From NCBI RefSeq assembly GCF_018129405.1, contig NZ_JAFCLP010000024.1, positions 1 through 64,000 of the forward strand: a DNA stretch of 64,000 nt, written 5' to 3'. A model generated the notes under the pieces. That model saw only the letters and a list, made by a program, of their open reading frames with translations. It did not search any database and was not told the origin of the DNA. Within the stretch, counting starts at the first letter, position 1. Every line of letters begins with the position of its first letter. The translations under genes and the position numbers were made by a program. The DNA is from Bradyrhizobium iriomotense. Lineage in GTDB: Bacteria; Pseudomonadota; Alphaproteobacteria; Rhizobiales; Xanthobacteraceae. Below are positions 1 through 6,647 of the stretch, piece after piece.

Positions 1-101
1 TGCTTCCTGCTGGAATAGCCGGGCATGCGCTGCGACACAGTGAATCATTCCCCGGACAGCCCTGCCACAAGGGGAGAAGGGAAGGCGTTCGTGGCGTATC
101 A
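1..101. other. Window edge, no gene seen
   Basis: This short stretch lies downstream of the DUF1801 gene. The open frames crossing it are antisense to that gene and have no recognisable domain. I see no structured repeat or RNA gene in it. Confidence 0.5.
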
Positions 102-542
102 CTACGCCGACCGCTTCTTGGCCGGCTTCTTCTTGGACCCATTCAGCTCCACCGCCGCCCGGATCAGCGCCTTCAACGCCTTCTCGTTGATCGTCTCGCC
201 TTCGCGAAGATCGATCGCGCGGCGCACATTGCCGTCGAGGCTGGAATTGAACAGGCCGGCCGGATCCGCCAGCGCCGCGCCTTTGGCAAAAGTCAGCTTC
301 ACCACTTCCTTGTAGGTCTCGCCGGTGCAGATGATGCCGTCGTGCTCCCACACGGGAACGCCGCGCCATTTCCATTCCTCGACCACGTCAGGATCGGCCT
401 GCTTGATCAGGCCGCGGATCCGCGCGAGCGTCTCGCCGCGCCAGTCGCCGAGCTCCCTGATCCGGCCGTCGATCAGTTTTGAGGCTGATGCTCCGTCCGC
501 TTCCTTCGCGCTGCTCTTCTTCGCCGCCACCGCTTTCTTCAT
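102..542 (-). CDS. DUF1801 (YdhG-like) protein
   Basis: A 146-residue cytoplasmic protein of the DUF1801 family. The core at about residues 25-135 carries the typical segment EEWKWRGVPVWEHDG, followed by the conserved lysine-rich strand around KEVVKLTFAKGA. Both ends are lysine- and alanine-rich low-complexity tails (KKAVAAKKSSAKEA and KKKPAKKRSA), probably disordered and perhaps nucleic-acid-contacting. The family has no firm biochemical role. Its ATG overlaps the stop of the upstream small membrane protein by 4 bases (ATGA), so translation is likely coupled. It is the last gene of an ArsR-SRPBCC operon, and DUF1801 genes are often found beside such SRPBCC genes. Family assignment is good, function unknown. 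Confidence 0.85.
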   Translation of the reverse strand: MKKAVAAKKSSAKEADGASASKLIDGRIRELGDWRGETLARIRGLIKQADPDVVEEWKWRGVPVWEHDGIICTGETYKEVVKLTFAKGAALADPAGLFNSSLDGNVRRAIDLREGETINEKALKALIRAAVELNGSKKKPAKKRSA

Positions 543-766
543 GACCTCGCCTCACTCTGCGCATCGCCACGCCGGCCAAGATAAGGCAGCGCGAACAGAT
601 ACAGCCCGGTCGCGAGCAGCGGGATCAGCGGAACGAGCGCCAGGAAACCGATCCAGGCGGCATCGAGCTGCATGGTCATGGCAACGATGTTCGCGATGAC
701 GGCAAGGGTGAAGGCGATGGAAAGCCAGCGATGGATCTGGCGAACCCACATATTCCCGGTCAACAA
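539..766 (-). CDS. Small two-helix membrane protein
   Basis: A 75-residue protein with two predicted membrane helices, roughly residues 12-32 and 38-62, and a short polar, Arg-rich C-terminus. I do not recognise a named family. It lies 41 bp after the SRPBCC gene and overlaps the DUF1801 start by 4 bp, so it belongs to the ArsR operon. Orientation, length and coupling to its neighbours support a real gene. A role in the membrane response controlled by the ArsR regulator is inference only. Confidence 0.7.
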   Translation of the reverse strand: MLTGNMWVRQIHRWLSIAFTLAVIANIVAMTMQLDAAWIGFLALVPLIPLLATGLYLFALPYLGRRGDAQSEARS

Positions 767-807
767 AACCTCCTCTTGAGATGATCGAATGACGGTCGGC
801 GACGGCG

Positions 808-1227
808 CTACTCGGCCCGCGCCAGCAGCTCGTCGAGCTTTGCGAAAAACTGCTTCCAGCCGGCATGCGCGCCGCCATAGGCCTGCTTCTGTGTCGGGCT
901 GAAGCCCGCCTGCTCGACGCGCAGATGCGTGCCCGCGCTTGTCGGCGTCAGCGTGAAGGTCACCACGCTCTTGAGATCGAAGGCGGCGTCCTCATGCGCA
1001 AAATTCCAGGTGTAGGCGAGCGTCTTCTGCGGCTCGATGGTGAGCACCTCGCAGTCGAGCACGCCGCCCCATTCGCCGCGCAGGTTGAAGCGATGACCGA
1101 CCACGGGCTTGAAGTCGTTCTTCATCAGCCATTCCTCGATCAGATGCGGCTGCGTCAGCGCGCGCCACAGCCGCTCGGCCGGGAAGGCGAACTCGCGCTC
1201 GACGACGACGGAACGTGTTTCGGTCAT
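808..1227 (-). CDS. SRPBCC (AHSA1/START-like) protein
   Basis: A 139-residue helix-grip fold protein of the AHSA1/SRPBCC superfamily. The N-terminus (ERLWRALTQPHLIEEWLM) and the later segment around GVLDCEVLTIEPQKTLAYTW are typical of the family, and the C-terminal helix (AGWKQFFAKLDELL) closes the ligand cavity. Such proteins bind hydrophobic ligands. Bacterial copies coupled to a small ArsR regulator are common, but their ligands are mostly unknown. The start overlaps the arsR stop by 4 bases, indicating translational coupling. No catalytic residues can be assigned. Confidence 0.88.
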   Translation of the reverse strand: MTETRSVVVEREFAFPAERLWRALTQPHLIEEWLMKNDFKPVVGHRFNLRGEWGGVLDCEVLTIEPQKTLAYTWNFAHEDAAFDLKSVVTFTLTPTSAGTHLRVEQAGFSPTQKQAYGGAHAGWKQFFAKLDELLARAE

Positions 1228-1547
1228 TGGTCCATCCTCTGCAGGAGTTCGTCGAGTGCATCGAGCCGGTTCTGCCAGAAGCCGGCCATCTGGCTGGTCC
1301 AGTCGATCAGCGGGTTCAGTGCGCCGGGCTGCGCGCTGTAATGGGTCTGGCGTCCTTCATGGCGGTCGCGCACGAGGCCCGCCTGCTTCAGCGCGCCGAG
1401 ATGTTTCGAGACCGCCGGCTGGGAAACGCCGGATCGCAGCGTCAGTGCCCCAACCGTCTGCTCGCCCTCGCGGCACAGCCGCTCGAAGATCGCCCGCCGG
1501 GTCGGATCGGCGAGGGTCCTGAACAGGAGGTCGTGGGCGGCGGACAT
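1224..1547 (-). CDS. ArsR-family transcriptional regulator
   Basis: A 107-residue winged helix-turn-helix repressor. The recognition helix region reads GVSQPAVSKHLGALKQAGLV and is followed by the wing (RDRHEGRQTHYS). There is a single Cys (in RLCREGEQ) and no ELCVCDL-type metal site, so it is unlikely to sense arsenic or a heavy metal. It belongs to the ArsR branch paired with SRPBCC proteins. It is the first gene of a four-gene operon, and the two palindromes immediately upstream of its ATG are good candidates for autoregulatory operators. The close spacing leaves room for only a very short leader. The effector is not deducible. Confidence 0.92.
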   Translation of the reverse strand: MSAAHDLLFRTLADPTRRAIFERLCREGEQTVGALTLRSGVSQPAVSKHLGALKQAGLVRDRHEGRQTHYSAQPGALNPLIDWTSQMAGFWQNRLDALDELLQRMDQ

Positions 1548-1551
1548 GCGG

Positions 1552-1577
1552 AATCCATAACTCTGAAGTTATGGATT
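1552..1577. promoter_or_regulatory. Palindromic operator 1 of the ArsR operon
   Basis: A perfect inverted repeat with 11-bp arms (AATCCATAACT and AGTTATGGATT) around a CTGA centre, ending 5 bases from the arsR start codon. The size, AT-rich core and position match operators of ArsR-family autorepressors. Binding is inferred. Confidence 0.75.
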
Positions 1578-1581
1578 AACT

Positions 1582-1599
1582 CATAACCGCGGGGTTATG
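1582..1599. promoter_or_regulatory. Palindromic operator 2 of the ArsR operon
   Basis: A second inverted repeat, CATAACC / GGTTATG around GCGG. It shares the CATAAC half-site with operator 1, and the two centres lie 26 bp apart. Two related half-site pairs next to an arsR start suggest cooperative binding of two repressor dimers. Confidence 0.65.
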
Positions 1600-1617
1600 G
1601 GTAAGTCAAGTGTTAAA

Positions 1618-1655
1618 GGTGGATTGCTTCGCTGCGCTCGCAACGACGGGGATGT
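1618..1655. repeat. Solo half of a Bradyrhizobium-type palindromic repeat
   Basis: The sequence ggattgcttcgc followed by ctcgcaacgacgggg resembles the right half of the complete palindrome at 21888-22001. The left arm is missing here, so this looks like a decayed or truncated copy. Confidence 0.5.
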
Positions 1656-1671
1656 GGCGGGCCGCGTAGCC

Positions 1672-2121
1672 TTACGGCCGCAAATACAGATACCCCTGCG
1701 ACTGCAGCTCGGCCAACCTGACCACGCCGCCCTTCTCCGCGCTGACGAAGCCGGGCAGCAGGTCCGTCAGAGTGACGTTCTGCGCCTTCATGGTGTTGCC
1801 GCAAGCGGCGAGCTCGACGCCGTCCTTGGAGAAATCACCGACGCGCTTGCTGACGTCGGGGTTGGCCTGCGCCGAGTGAAACGCCTTCAGTGCCGGCCCG
1901 TGAATCACCAGCGCAATCGTCACGTGCTCAGGGCCGCCGACGCCGTCGATGTGGTTCTGGATGTTGCCGAGCACGAAATTGACCTTCTCGGCGTCGCTGA
2001 GGTGATAGACCACCCTCAGCTTGCTGCCGGCGCCGGCTTCCGTCGCGGCCTGCGCGCGTGAGGCGCCAAACGCCGCGCCCAAAGCCGAGATGGCGCTCCA
2101 CAAGATGTTCCGGCGGTTCAT
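1672..2121 (-). CDS. Exported DsrE-family protein
   Basis: A 149-residue protein with an N-terminal export signal. MNRRNILWSAIS plus a hydrophobic stretch ends in an AQA cleavage-like site near residue 25, and the twin Arg suggests Tat or a Sec-like variant. The mature part has the DsrE fold, with segments such as KVNFVLGNIQNHIDG and IALVIHGPALKAF, and one Cys in the conserved position (LAACGNTM). Cytoplasmic DsrE proteins move sulfur in sulfur relay systems. Periplasmic single-domain versions are widespread and poorly characterised. It lies 41 bp downstream of another exported-protein gene on the same strand, so the two may be cotranscribed. Confidence 0.82.
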   Translation of the reverse strand: MNRRNILWSAISALGAAFGASRAQAATEAGAGSKLRVVYHLSDAEKVNFVLGNIQNHIDGVGGPEHVTIALVIHGPALKAFHSAQANPDVSKRVGDFSKDGVELAACGNTMKAQNVTLTDLLPGFVSAEKGGVVRLAELQSQGYLYLRP

Positions 2122-2162
2122 GGCAGTCTCCCTCGACTAGGCCCGAATTTGCCGAAGGCATA

Positions 2163-2783
2163 TCACTTGTGGCGGAGCGCCGCGAGTTCCTTGCGGTCGG
2201 TCACGAGCGAAGCGCACTCGCCGTTGTCGACACGGTCGAGCCGAAAGATCCTGTCGTCGGCGCCGCCCACCAGCGACTGTTCGGCGTCGTCATCGGGCTT
2301 GTTGTTCTGCCAGACCCTGACCCGTTCGAGCCGCACGATCGCCGATTTGTCGTCCTTGGAGAGCGCAACGCCGATGCCGCCGCCCTCGCAGTCGACGCCG
2401 CAGCCGAAGCGAACCTCGTTGCCGCTGTCTTCGAACACGGCGTGGCTGCACGAGCCGCTGGAATCGAAATCGCCGGAGCGGTGGCGGTACTTGAAGCCCA
2501 GGCGGAAGGAATAGCGGAGGTCCTTGACCTCGCTATCGTATTCGGCCGACATCAGCAGCTTCATCGAAGCGACCTTCTGCTTCGGATGCCGCGCGAGGTG
2601 ATCGGCATCGTAACGGCGGACGAAGCAGGCGTAGAGCTTCCTGCCGGGCGGACCGGCGAACACTCGCTCGCTGAAGGCCTCGGCCTCGGCCTTGGTGGCT
2701 TCGCGGATATGGACGTCGTCCTGCGCGTGGGCGGCGCCGCCGAACGCGGCAAAAATAGTCGCAATGAAAATAGCAAGCTTCAT
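2163..2783 (-). CDS. Exported protein of unknown function
   Basis: A 206-residue protein with a clear Sec signal peptide: MKLAIF, a hydrophobic core, then AAHA-QDD with probable cleavage after residue 20. I chose this ATG because the longer upstream frame adds 36 Arg/Pro-rich residues that would bury the signal peptide. The mature region contains four Cys in a compact pattern (SSGSCSHAVF, RFGCGVDCEGG), which could form disulfides in the periplasm, and several Asp/Glu-rich strands. I recognise no named domain. It may be cotranscribed with the downstream exported DsrE-like gene. Function unknown. Confidence 0.75.
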   Translation of the reverse strand: MKLAIFIATIFAAFGGAAHAQDDVHIREATKAEAEAFSERVFAGPPGRKLYACFVRRYDADHLARHPKQKVASMKLLMSAEYDSEVKDLRYSFRLGFKYRHRSGDFDSSGSCSHAVFEDSGNEVRFGCGVDCEGGGIGVALSKDDKSAIVRLERVRVWQNNKPDDDAEQSLVGGADDRIFRLDRVDNGECASLVTDRKELAALRHK

Positions 2784-2990
2784 GATCGCACCGGGCGTGT
2801 GAACCGTTGTCAACCCGCAACGAGCAGGCAGGAGCCGACTGGCATTTAGTCGCGGGCGGAAAGCGTTGCGTTCAAGCGTTCCTGGCCGCACGCCTTGCGG
2901 GCAGCCTCGCGCAAGGTTCCCTCATTAACAATTTGGAAGGAGGGGTGTTGGTAAACCCCGGGTTGTTGCAGATGACTGGTGGCGGTCAAA

Positions 2991-3560
2991 ATGTCCATAA
3001 GTCAGAACTTGCCCAACCTTGCGATCGGCTATTCCCTTGCGCGGCTGTTCAAGTTGCTGGGAGCCGGCCTGTTGGCGACGCTGCTGTGCGGCGCGCTCGC
3101 ATTCAGCTGGCACTATGGCAGGGACATCGCCACGATCCAGATCGCGCTCTCCTATTTCGGCATCGTGTTTTTCGGCCTGGCCACCTGCAAGACGCTGTGG
3201 ACGTTGATCTCCGCCAGGGAGCCGGTCCTCTTCATTACCCGTGTCGGCATTCGCGACACCAGGATCGCCGATGACACCATCTCGTGGCGATCGGTGAGGG
3301 ACATATCGATCTTTCGGTATCGCAGCCAGAAGATCGTCGTTCTTCAGGTCGATCCTCTTCTCGCCGAGCGGTTCGAAGGCGGCTTTCTGAAGCGCGTCTT
3401 GTCGCTGCTGAACAAGCCCATTGGTGCGGACGGCGTGCTCGTCACGGGCGGCCTGACCATGGACGGCGAAACGCTGTTCGAGACCTGCAAGCAATACTGG
3501 ACGGCCGGACGGCTGGCATATACGGGTCGCGCCGCAGCTGAGCCCGAGCCGGTCCAATAG
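2991..3560 (+). CDS. STM3941-like membrane protein
   Basis: A 189-residue protein with two N-terminal membrane helices (about residues 22-42 and 50-75). A soluble domain follows, with the pattern RVGIRDTRIADDTISWRSV, typical of the bacterial PH-like STM3941 family. A GTG start 12 bases upstream (2979) is possible; I prefer the ATG, but neither has a strong ribosome-binding site. The GGAGG-like stretch near 2940 is too distant. Family members are uncharacterised inner-membrane proteins. The gene is monocistronic and divergent from the exported-protein gene at 2163-2783. A REP palindrome follows its stop. Confidence 0.72.
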   Translation: MSISQNLPNLAIGYSLARLFKLLGAGLLATLLCGALAFSWHYGRDIATIQIALSYFGIVFFGLATCKTLWTLISAREPVLFITRVGIRDTRIADDTISWRSVRDISIFRYRSQKIVVLQVDPLLAERFEGGFLKRVLSLLNKPIGADGVLVTGGLTMDGETLFETCKQYWTAGRLAYTGRAAAEPEPVQ

Positions 3561-3569
3561 AGCAGTGCC

Positions 3570-3660
3570 GTAGGGTGGGCAAAGGCGCAGCGCGCCGTGC
3601 CCACCATCTTTCCAGGCGATTGATAGAAATGGTGGGCACGCTTCGCTTTGCCCACCCTAC
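3570..3660. repeat. REP palindrome (TAGGGTGGGC family)
   Basis: Long imperfect inverted repeat: the left arm begins GTAGGGTGGGCAAAG and the right arm ends CTTTGCCCACCCTAC, with inner GTGCCCACCAT / ATGGTGGGCAC. The right arm carries GCTTCGCTTT where the left has three mismatches. It lies 9 bp after a stop codon. It has the same organisation as the REP copies flanking the RAYT at 62.6 kb but a different core sequence. Confidence 0.85.
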
Positions 3661-3701
3661 GGATGCGTCAGCGTGGTGGCGGCAGTCGCCCGAATGCTGA
3701 A

Positions 3702-3726
3702 CACCTCTCCCCATCGGGGTAAGGTG
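3702..3726. terminator. Hairpin between convergent genes
   Basis: Inverted repeat CACCT-ct-CCCC / GGGG-ta-AGGTG around ATC, just beyond the stop of korB and facing the REP palindrome. It could serve as a terminator, although no T-run follows on either strand. Confidence 0.4.
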
Positions 3727-3747
3727 AGGACCGATGCCGCCAATTCG

Positions 3748-4803
3748 TCACCGCAGGCTGGCGTTGATCTTGTCCAGCACCGCCGAGCCCGGGCACAGCG
3801 TGTCCGCTTCCAGCGTGTTGAGCGGGGTCTCGACCGTGTTGAGGTGCTCGTGCAAGTCTTCGGCGTCGGGGTCGACATAGAGCAGGCCGGTGACGATCTG
3901 GCCCTTGGCGGCGTGCCTCGCGAGGAAGGTCTGAGCCCCTAACCGGTCATGCGGATCGTAGTCGGCGTCGATCTTGCGCAGCGCGATCTTGCTGCCGTCA
4001 TGCTGCTCGACCACCTGCACCGTGCCCGGCGCGTAGTCGACGGCGATCGGATCGCGTCCGACCAGCACGTCGAGCCGGTTCACCGCGTCATTGTGCTCGC
4101 GGACATAGTCAAAGCTCTTGGTCGAGCCGGCGTGGTTGTTGAAGGCGATGCAGGGGCTGATGACGTCGATGAAGGACGCGCCCTTGTGACCGATCGCGGC
4201 CGCGATCAGCGGCACCAGCTGGCCTTTGTCGCCGGAGAACGAGCGCGCCACGAAGGTTGCGCCCAGTTGCAGGGCGATCGCGACGAGGTCGATGGCGTTG
4301 TCGGTGTTGGTGACGCCCTTCTTGCTCTTCGAGCCGCGGTCGGCGGTGGCCGAGAACTGGCCTTTGGTCAGGCCGTAGACGCCGTTGTTCTCGACGATGT
4401 AGGTCATGTTGACGCCGCGCCGGATCGAATGCGCGAACTGGCCGAAGCCGATCGAGGCGGAATCGCCGTCGCCGGAGACGCCGAGATAGATCAAATCGCG
4501 GTTGGCGAGGTTGGCGCCTGTGAGCACGCTGGGCATGCGGCCGTGCACGGAGTTGAAGCCGTGCGAATTGCCGAGGAAATAATCCGGCGTCTTCGACGAG
4601 CAGCCGATGCCGGAGATCTTTGCCACCCGATGCGGCTCGATCGAGAGCTCGTAGCAGGCCTCGATGATCGAGGCCGTAATCGAATCGTGGCCGCAGCCCG
4701 CGCACAGCGTCGAGATCTTGCCCTCGTAATCGCGATGCGTGTAGCCGAGCTCGTTCTTCTTGAGGCCGGGATGATGGAATTTCGGTTTTGCAATGTAGGT
4801 CAT
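3748..4803 (-). CDS. korB: 2-oxoacid:ferredoxin oxidoreductase, beta subunit
   Basis: A 351-residue thiamine-diphosphate subunit of a 2-oxoacid (probably 2-oxoglutarate):ferredoxin oxidoreductase. The four cluster-binding cysteines are visible at C34 and C37 (TLCAGCGHD), C68 (GIGCSS) and C218 (SPCIAFNN), with the spacing usual for family beta subunits. The ThDP-Mg motif GDGDSASIG begins at residue 111. The enzyme converts 2-oxoacid + CoA + oxidised ferredoxin to acyl-CoA, CO2 and reduced ferredoxin, or the reverse. The start overlaps the korA stop by 4 bases, so the subunits are translationally coupled. The substrate (2-oxoglutarate rather than pyruvate or another oxoacid) is inferred from similarity to KorB-type proteins. 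Confidence 0.93.
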   Translation of the reverse strand: MTYIAKPKFHHPGLKKNELGYTHRDYEGKISTLCAGCGHDSITASIIEACYELSIEPHRVAKISGIGCSSKTPDYFLGNSHGFNSVHGRMPSVLTGANLANRDLIYLGVSGDGDSASIGFGQFAHSIRRGVNMTYIVENNGVYGLTKGQFSATADRGSKSKKGVTNTDNAIDLVAIALQLGATFVARSFSGDKGQLVPLIAAAIGHKGASFIDVISPCIAFNNHAGSTKSFDYVREHNDAVNRLDVLVGRDPIAVDYAPGTVQVVEQHDGSKIALRKIDADYDPHDRLGAQTFLARHAAKGQIVTGLLYVDPDAEDLHEHLNTVETPLNTLEADTLCPGSAVLDKINASLR

Positions 4804-6647
4804 GACACGGCCTTCCGAAGCGGGGTCACCTTGAGCTGATCCTGGTGGTCGCCAATGGCTTTTGCGATGTAGCGGGCGGTAATCGGTGAACCGTCGTAGT
4901 GCACGATTGGCACAAGCCGGACCGGATCGATACCGTTCTCGTTGACGATGAGCTGGCGGAGCTGGCTGTCGCGGTTCTGCTCGACGACGTAGACGAAGTC
5001 GTGCTCGGCGAGGAAGCTCGCCACGCTCGAATGGAACGGGAAGGCGCGGATGCGCAGGCGATCGAGCTGATGCCCGCGCGCCTCCAGCAGGCCGATCGCC
5101 TCGTCCATCGCCGGCGAGGTCGAGCCGAAATAGATCACGCCATATTTGGTCGGCCGTTCAGCGTTGGCCTGCAGCGGCCGCGGCACCAGATCCTGCGCGG
5201 TCTCGAACTTGCGCACCAGGCGCTGCATGTTGTCGGCATAGACCGTGCCTTCCTCCGAGTAGCGCGCATAGCGGTCGCGCGAGGTGCCGCGGGTGAAATA
5301 GGAGCCCTTGGTCGGATGCGTGCCGGGATAGGTGCGGTAGGGAATGCCGTCGCCGTCGACGTCGAGATAGCGGCCGAAGTCGCGGCCCTCCTCCAGCATC
5401 TCCGCGGTCATGATCTTGCCGCGGTCGTATTGCCGGGCGTCATCCCACTTCAGCGGACGGCAGAGCCGGTGGTTCATGCCGATGTCGAGATCGAGCATCA
5501 GGAAGATCGTGGTCTGCAGGCGCTCGGCGAGGTCGAAGGCGGCCGCTGCGAACTCGAACGCTTCGGCCGGGTCTTCCGGAAACAGCAGCACATGCTTGGT
5601 GTCGCCATGCGAGGCATAAGCGCAGGCGATGATGTCGCATTGCTGGGTGCGGGTCGGCATGCCCGTGGAGGGGCCGGCGCGCTGGATATTCATGATCACG
5701 GCCGGGATCTCGGCGAAATAGGAGAGACCGATGAACTCCGTCATCAGGGAGATGCCGGGGCCGGAAGTCGCGGTGAAGGCCCGCGCGCCGTTCCAGGAGG
5801 CGCCAATGACGATGCCGATCGAGGCCAGCTCGTCCTCGCCCTGCACGATGGCGTATTTCGCCTTGCCGGTCTCCGGATCGTGCCGGTACTTCTTGCAATG
5901 CGCGGTGAAGGCCTCCGCCACCGACGATGACGGCGTGATCGGATACCAGGCGCACACGGTGGCGCCGCCATAGACGGCGCCGAGCGCGGCTGCGCTGTTG
6001 CCCTCGATGAAGATGCGGTCGCCGACCTTGTCGGATTTCTTCACCCTGAGCCCGATCGGGCATTTCAGGTTCTGCAGCGCCCAATCGCGGCCGAGATGCA
6101 GCGCATGGACGTTGGAGGAGAGCAGCTTCTCCTTGCCCTTGTACTGCTCGCCGATCAACTGCTCGATCAGCTTGGGGTCCATGTCGAGCAGCGCCGAGAG
6201 GCTGCCCAGATAGATGATGTTCTTGAACAGCTGGCGCTGGCGCGGATCGGTGTAGGTCGAGTTGGTGATCGCGGTGAGCGGCACGCCGATCACGGTGATG
6301 TCGTCGCGGAATTTTGTCGACGGCATCGGCTTGGTGGAATCGTAGAACAGATAACCGCCGGGCTCGATGCCGGCGACGTCCTTGTCCCAGGTCTGCGGGT
6401 TCATCGCCACCATCATGTCGACGCCGCCGCGGGCGCCGAGATGGCCGGCTTCCGTCACGCGCACCTCGTACCAGGTCGGCAGGCCCTGGATGTTGGACGG
6501 GAAGATGTTGCGCGGGGACACCGGCACGCCATGGCGCAGGATCGCGCGCGCGAACATCTCGTTGGCGCTGGCCGAGCCCGAGCCGTTGACGTTGGCGAAG
6601 CGGACGACGAAGTCGTTTACGCTGCTGATCGGCTTTTTGTCGGACAT
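4800..6647 (-). CDS. korA: 2-oxoacid:ferredoxin oxidoreductase, fused gamma-alpha subunit
   Basis: A 615-residue subunit with the gamma domain at the N-terminus (about residues 12-190, starting GSGSASANEMFARAIL) fused to the alpha/pyrimidine domain. The alpha domain begins near residue 215 and carries the diagnostic YPITPSS at 235-241. I chose the ATG at 6647 (MSDKKPISS) because upstream codons lie inside the preceding gene and do not resemble the family. The gene overlaps the upstream GltD-like gene by 31 bp and the downstream korB by 4 bp, a tight three-gene operon. Fused gamma-alpha chains of this length are typical of the two-subunit KorAB class found in aerobic bacteria. Confidence 0.93.
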   Translation of the reverse strand: MSDKKPISSVNDFVVRFANVNGSGSASANEMFARAILRHGVPVSPRNIFPSNIQGLPTWYEVRVTEAGHLGARGGVDMMVAMNPQTWDKDVAGIEPGGYLFYDSTKPMPSTKFRDDITVIGVPLTAITNSTYTDPRQRQLFKNIIYLGSLSALLDMDPKLIEQLIGEQYKGKEKLLSSNVHALHLGRDWALQNLKCPIGLRVKKSDKVGDRIFIEGNSAAALGAVYGGATVCAWYPITPSSSVAEAFTAHCKKYRHDPETGKAKYAIVQGEDELASIGIVIGASWNGARAFTATSGPGISLMTEFIGLSYFAEIPAVIMNIQRAGPSTGMPTRTQQCDIIACAYASHGDTKHVLLFPEDPAEAFEFAAAAFDLAERLQTTIFLMLDLDIGMNHRLCRPLKWDDARQYDRGKIMTAEMLEEGRDFGRYLDVDGDGIPYRTYPGTHPTKGSYFTRGTSRDRYARYSEEGTVYADNMQRLVRKFETAQDLVPRPLQANAERPTKYGVIYFGSTSPAMDEAIGLLEARGHQLDRLRIRAFPFHSSVASFLAEHDFVYVVEQNRDSQLRQLIVNENGIDPVRLVPIVHYDGSPITARYIAKAIGDHQDQLKVTPLRKAVS

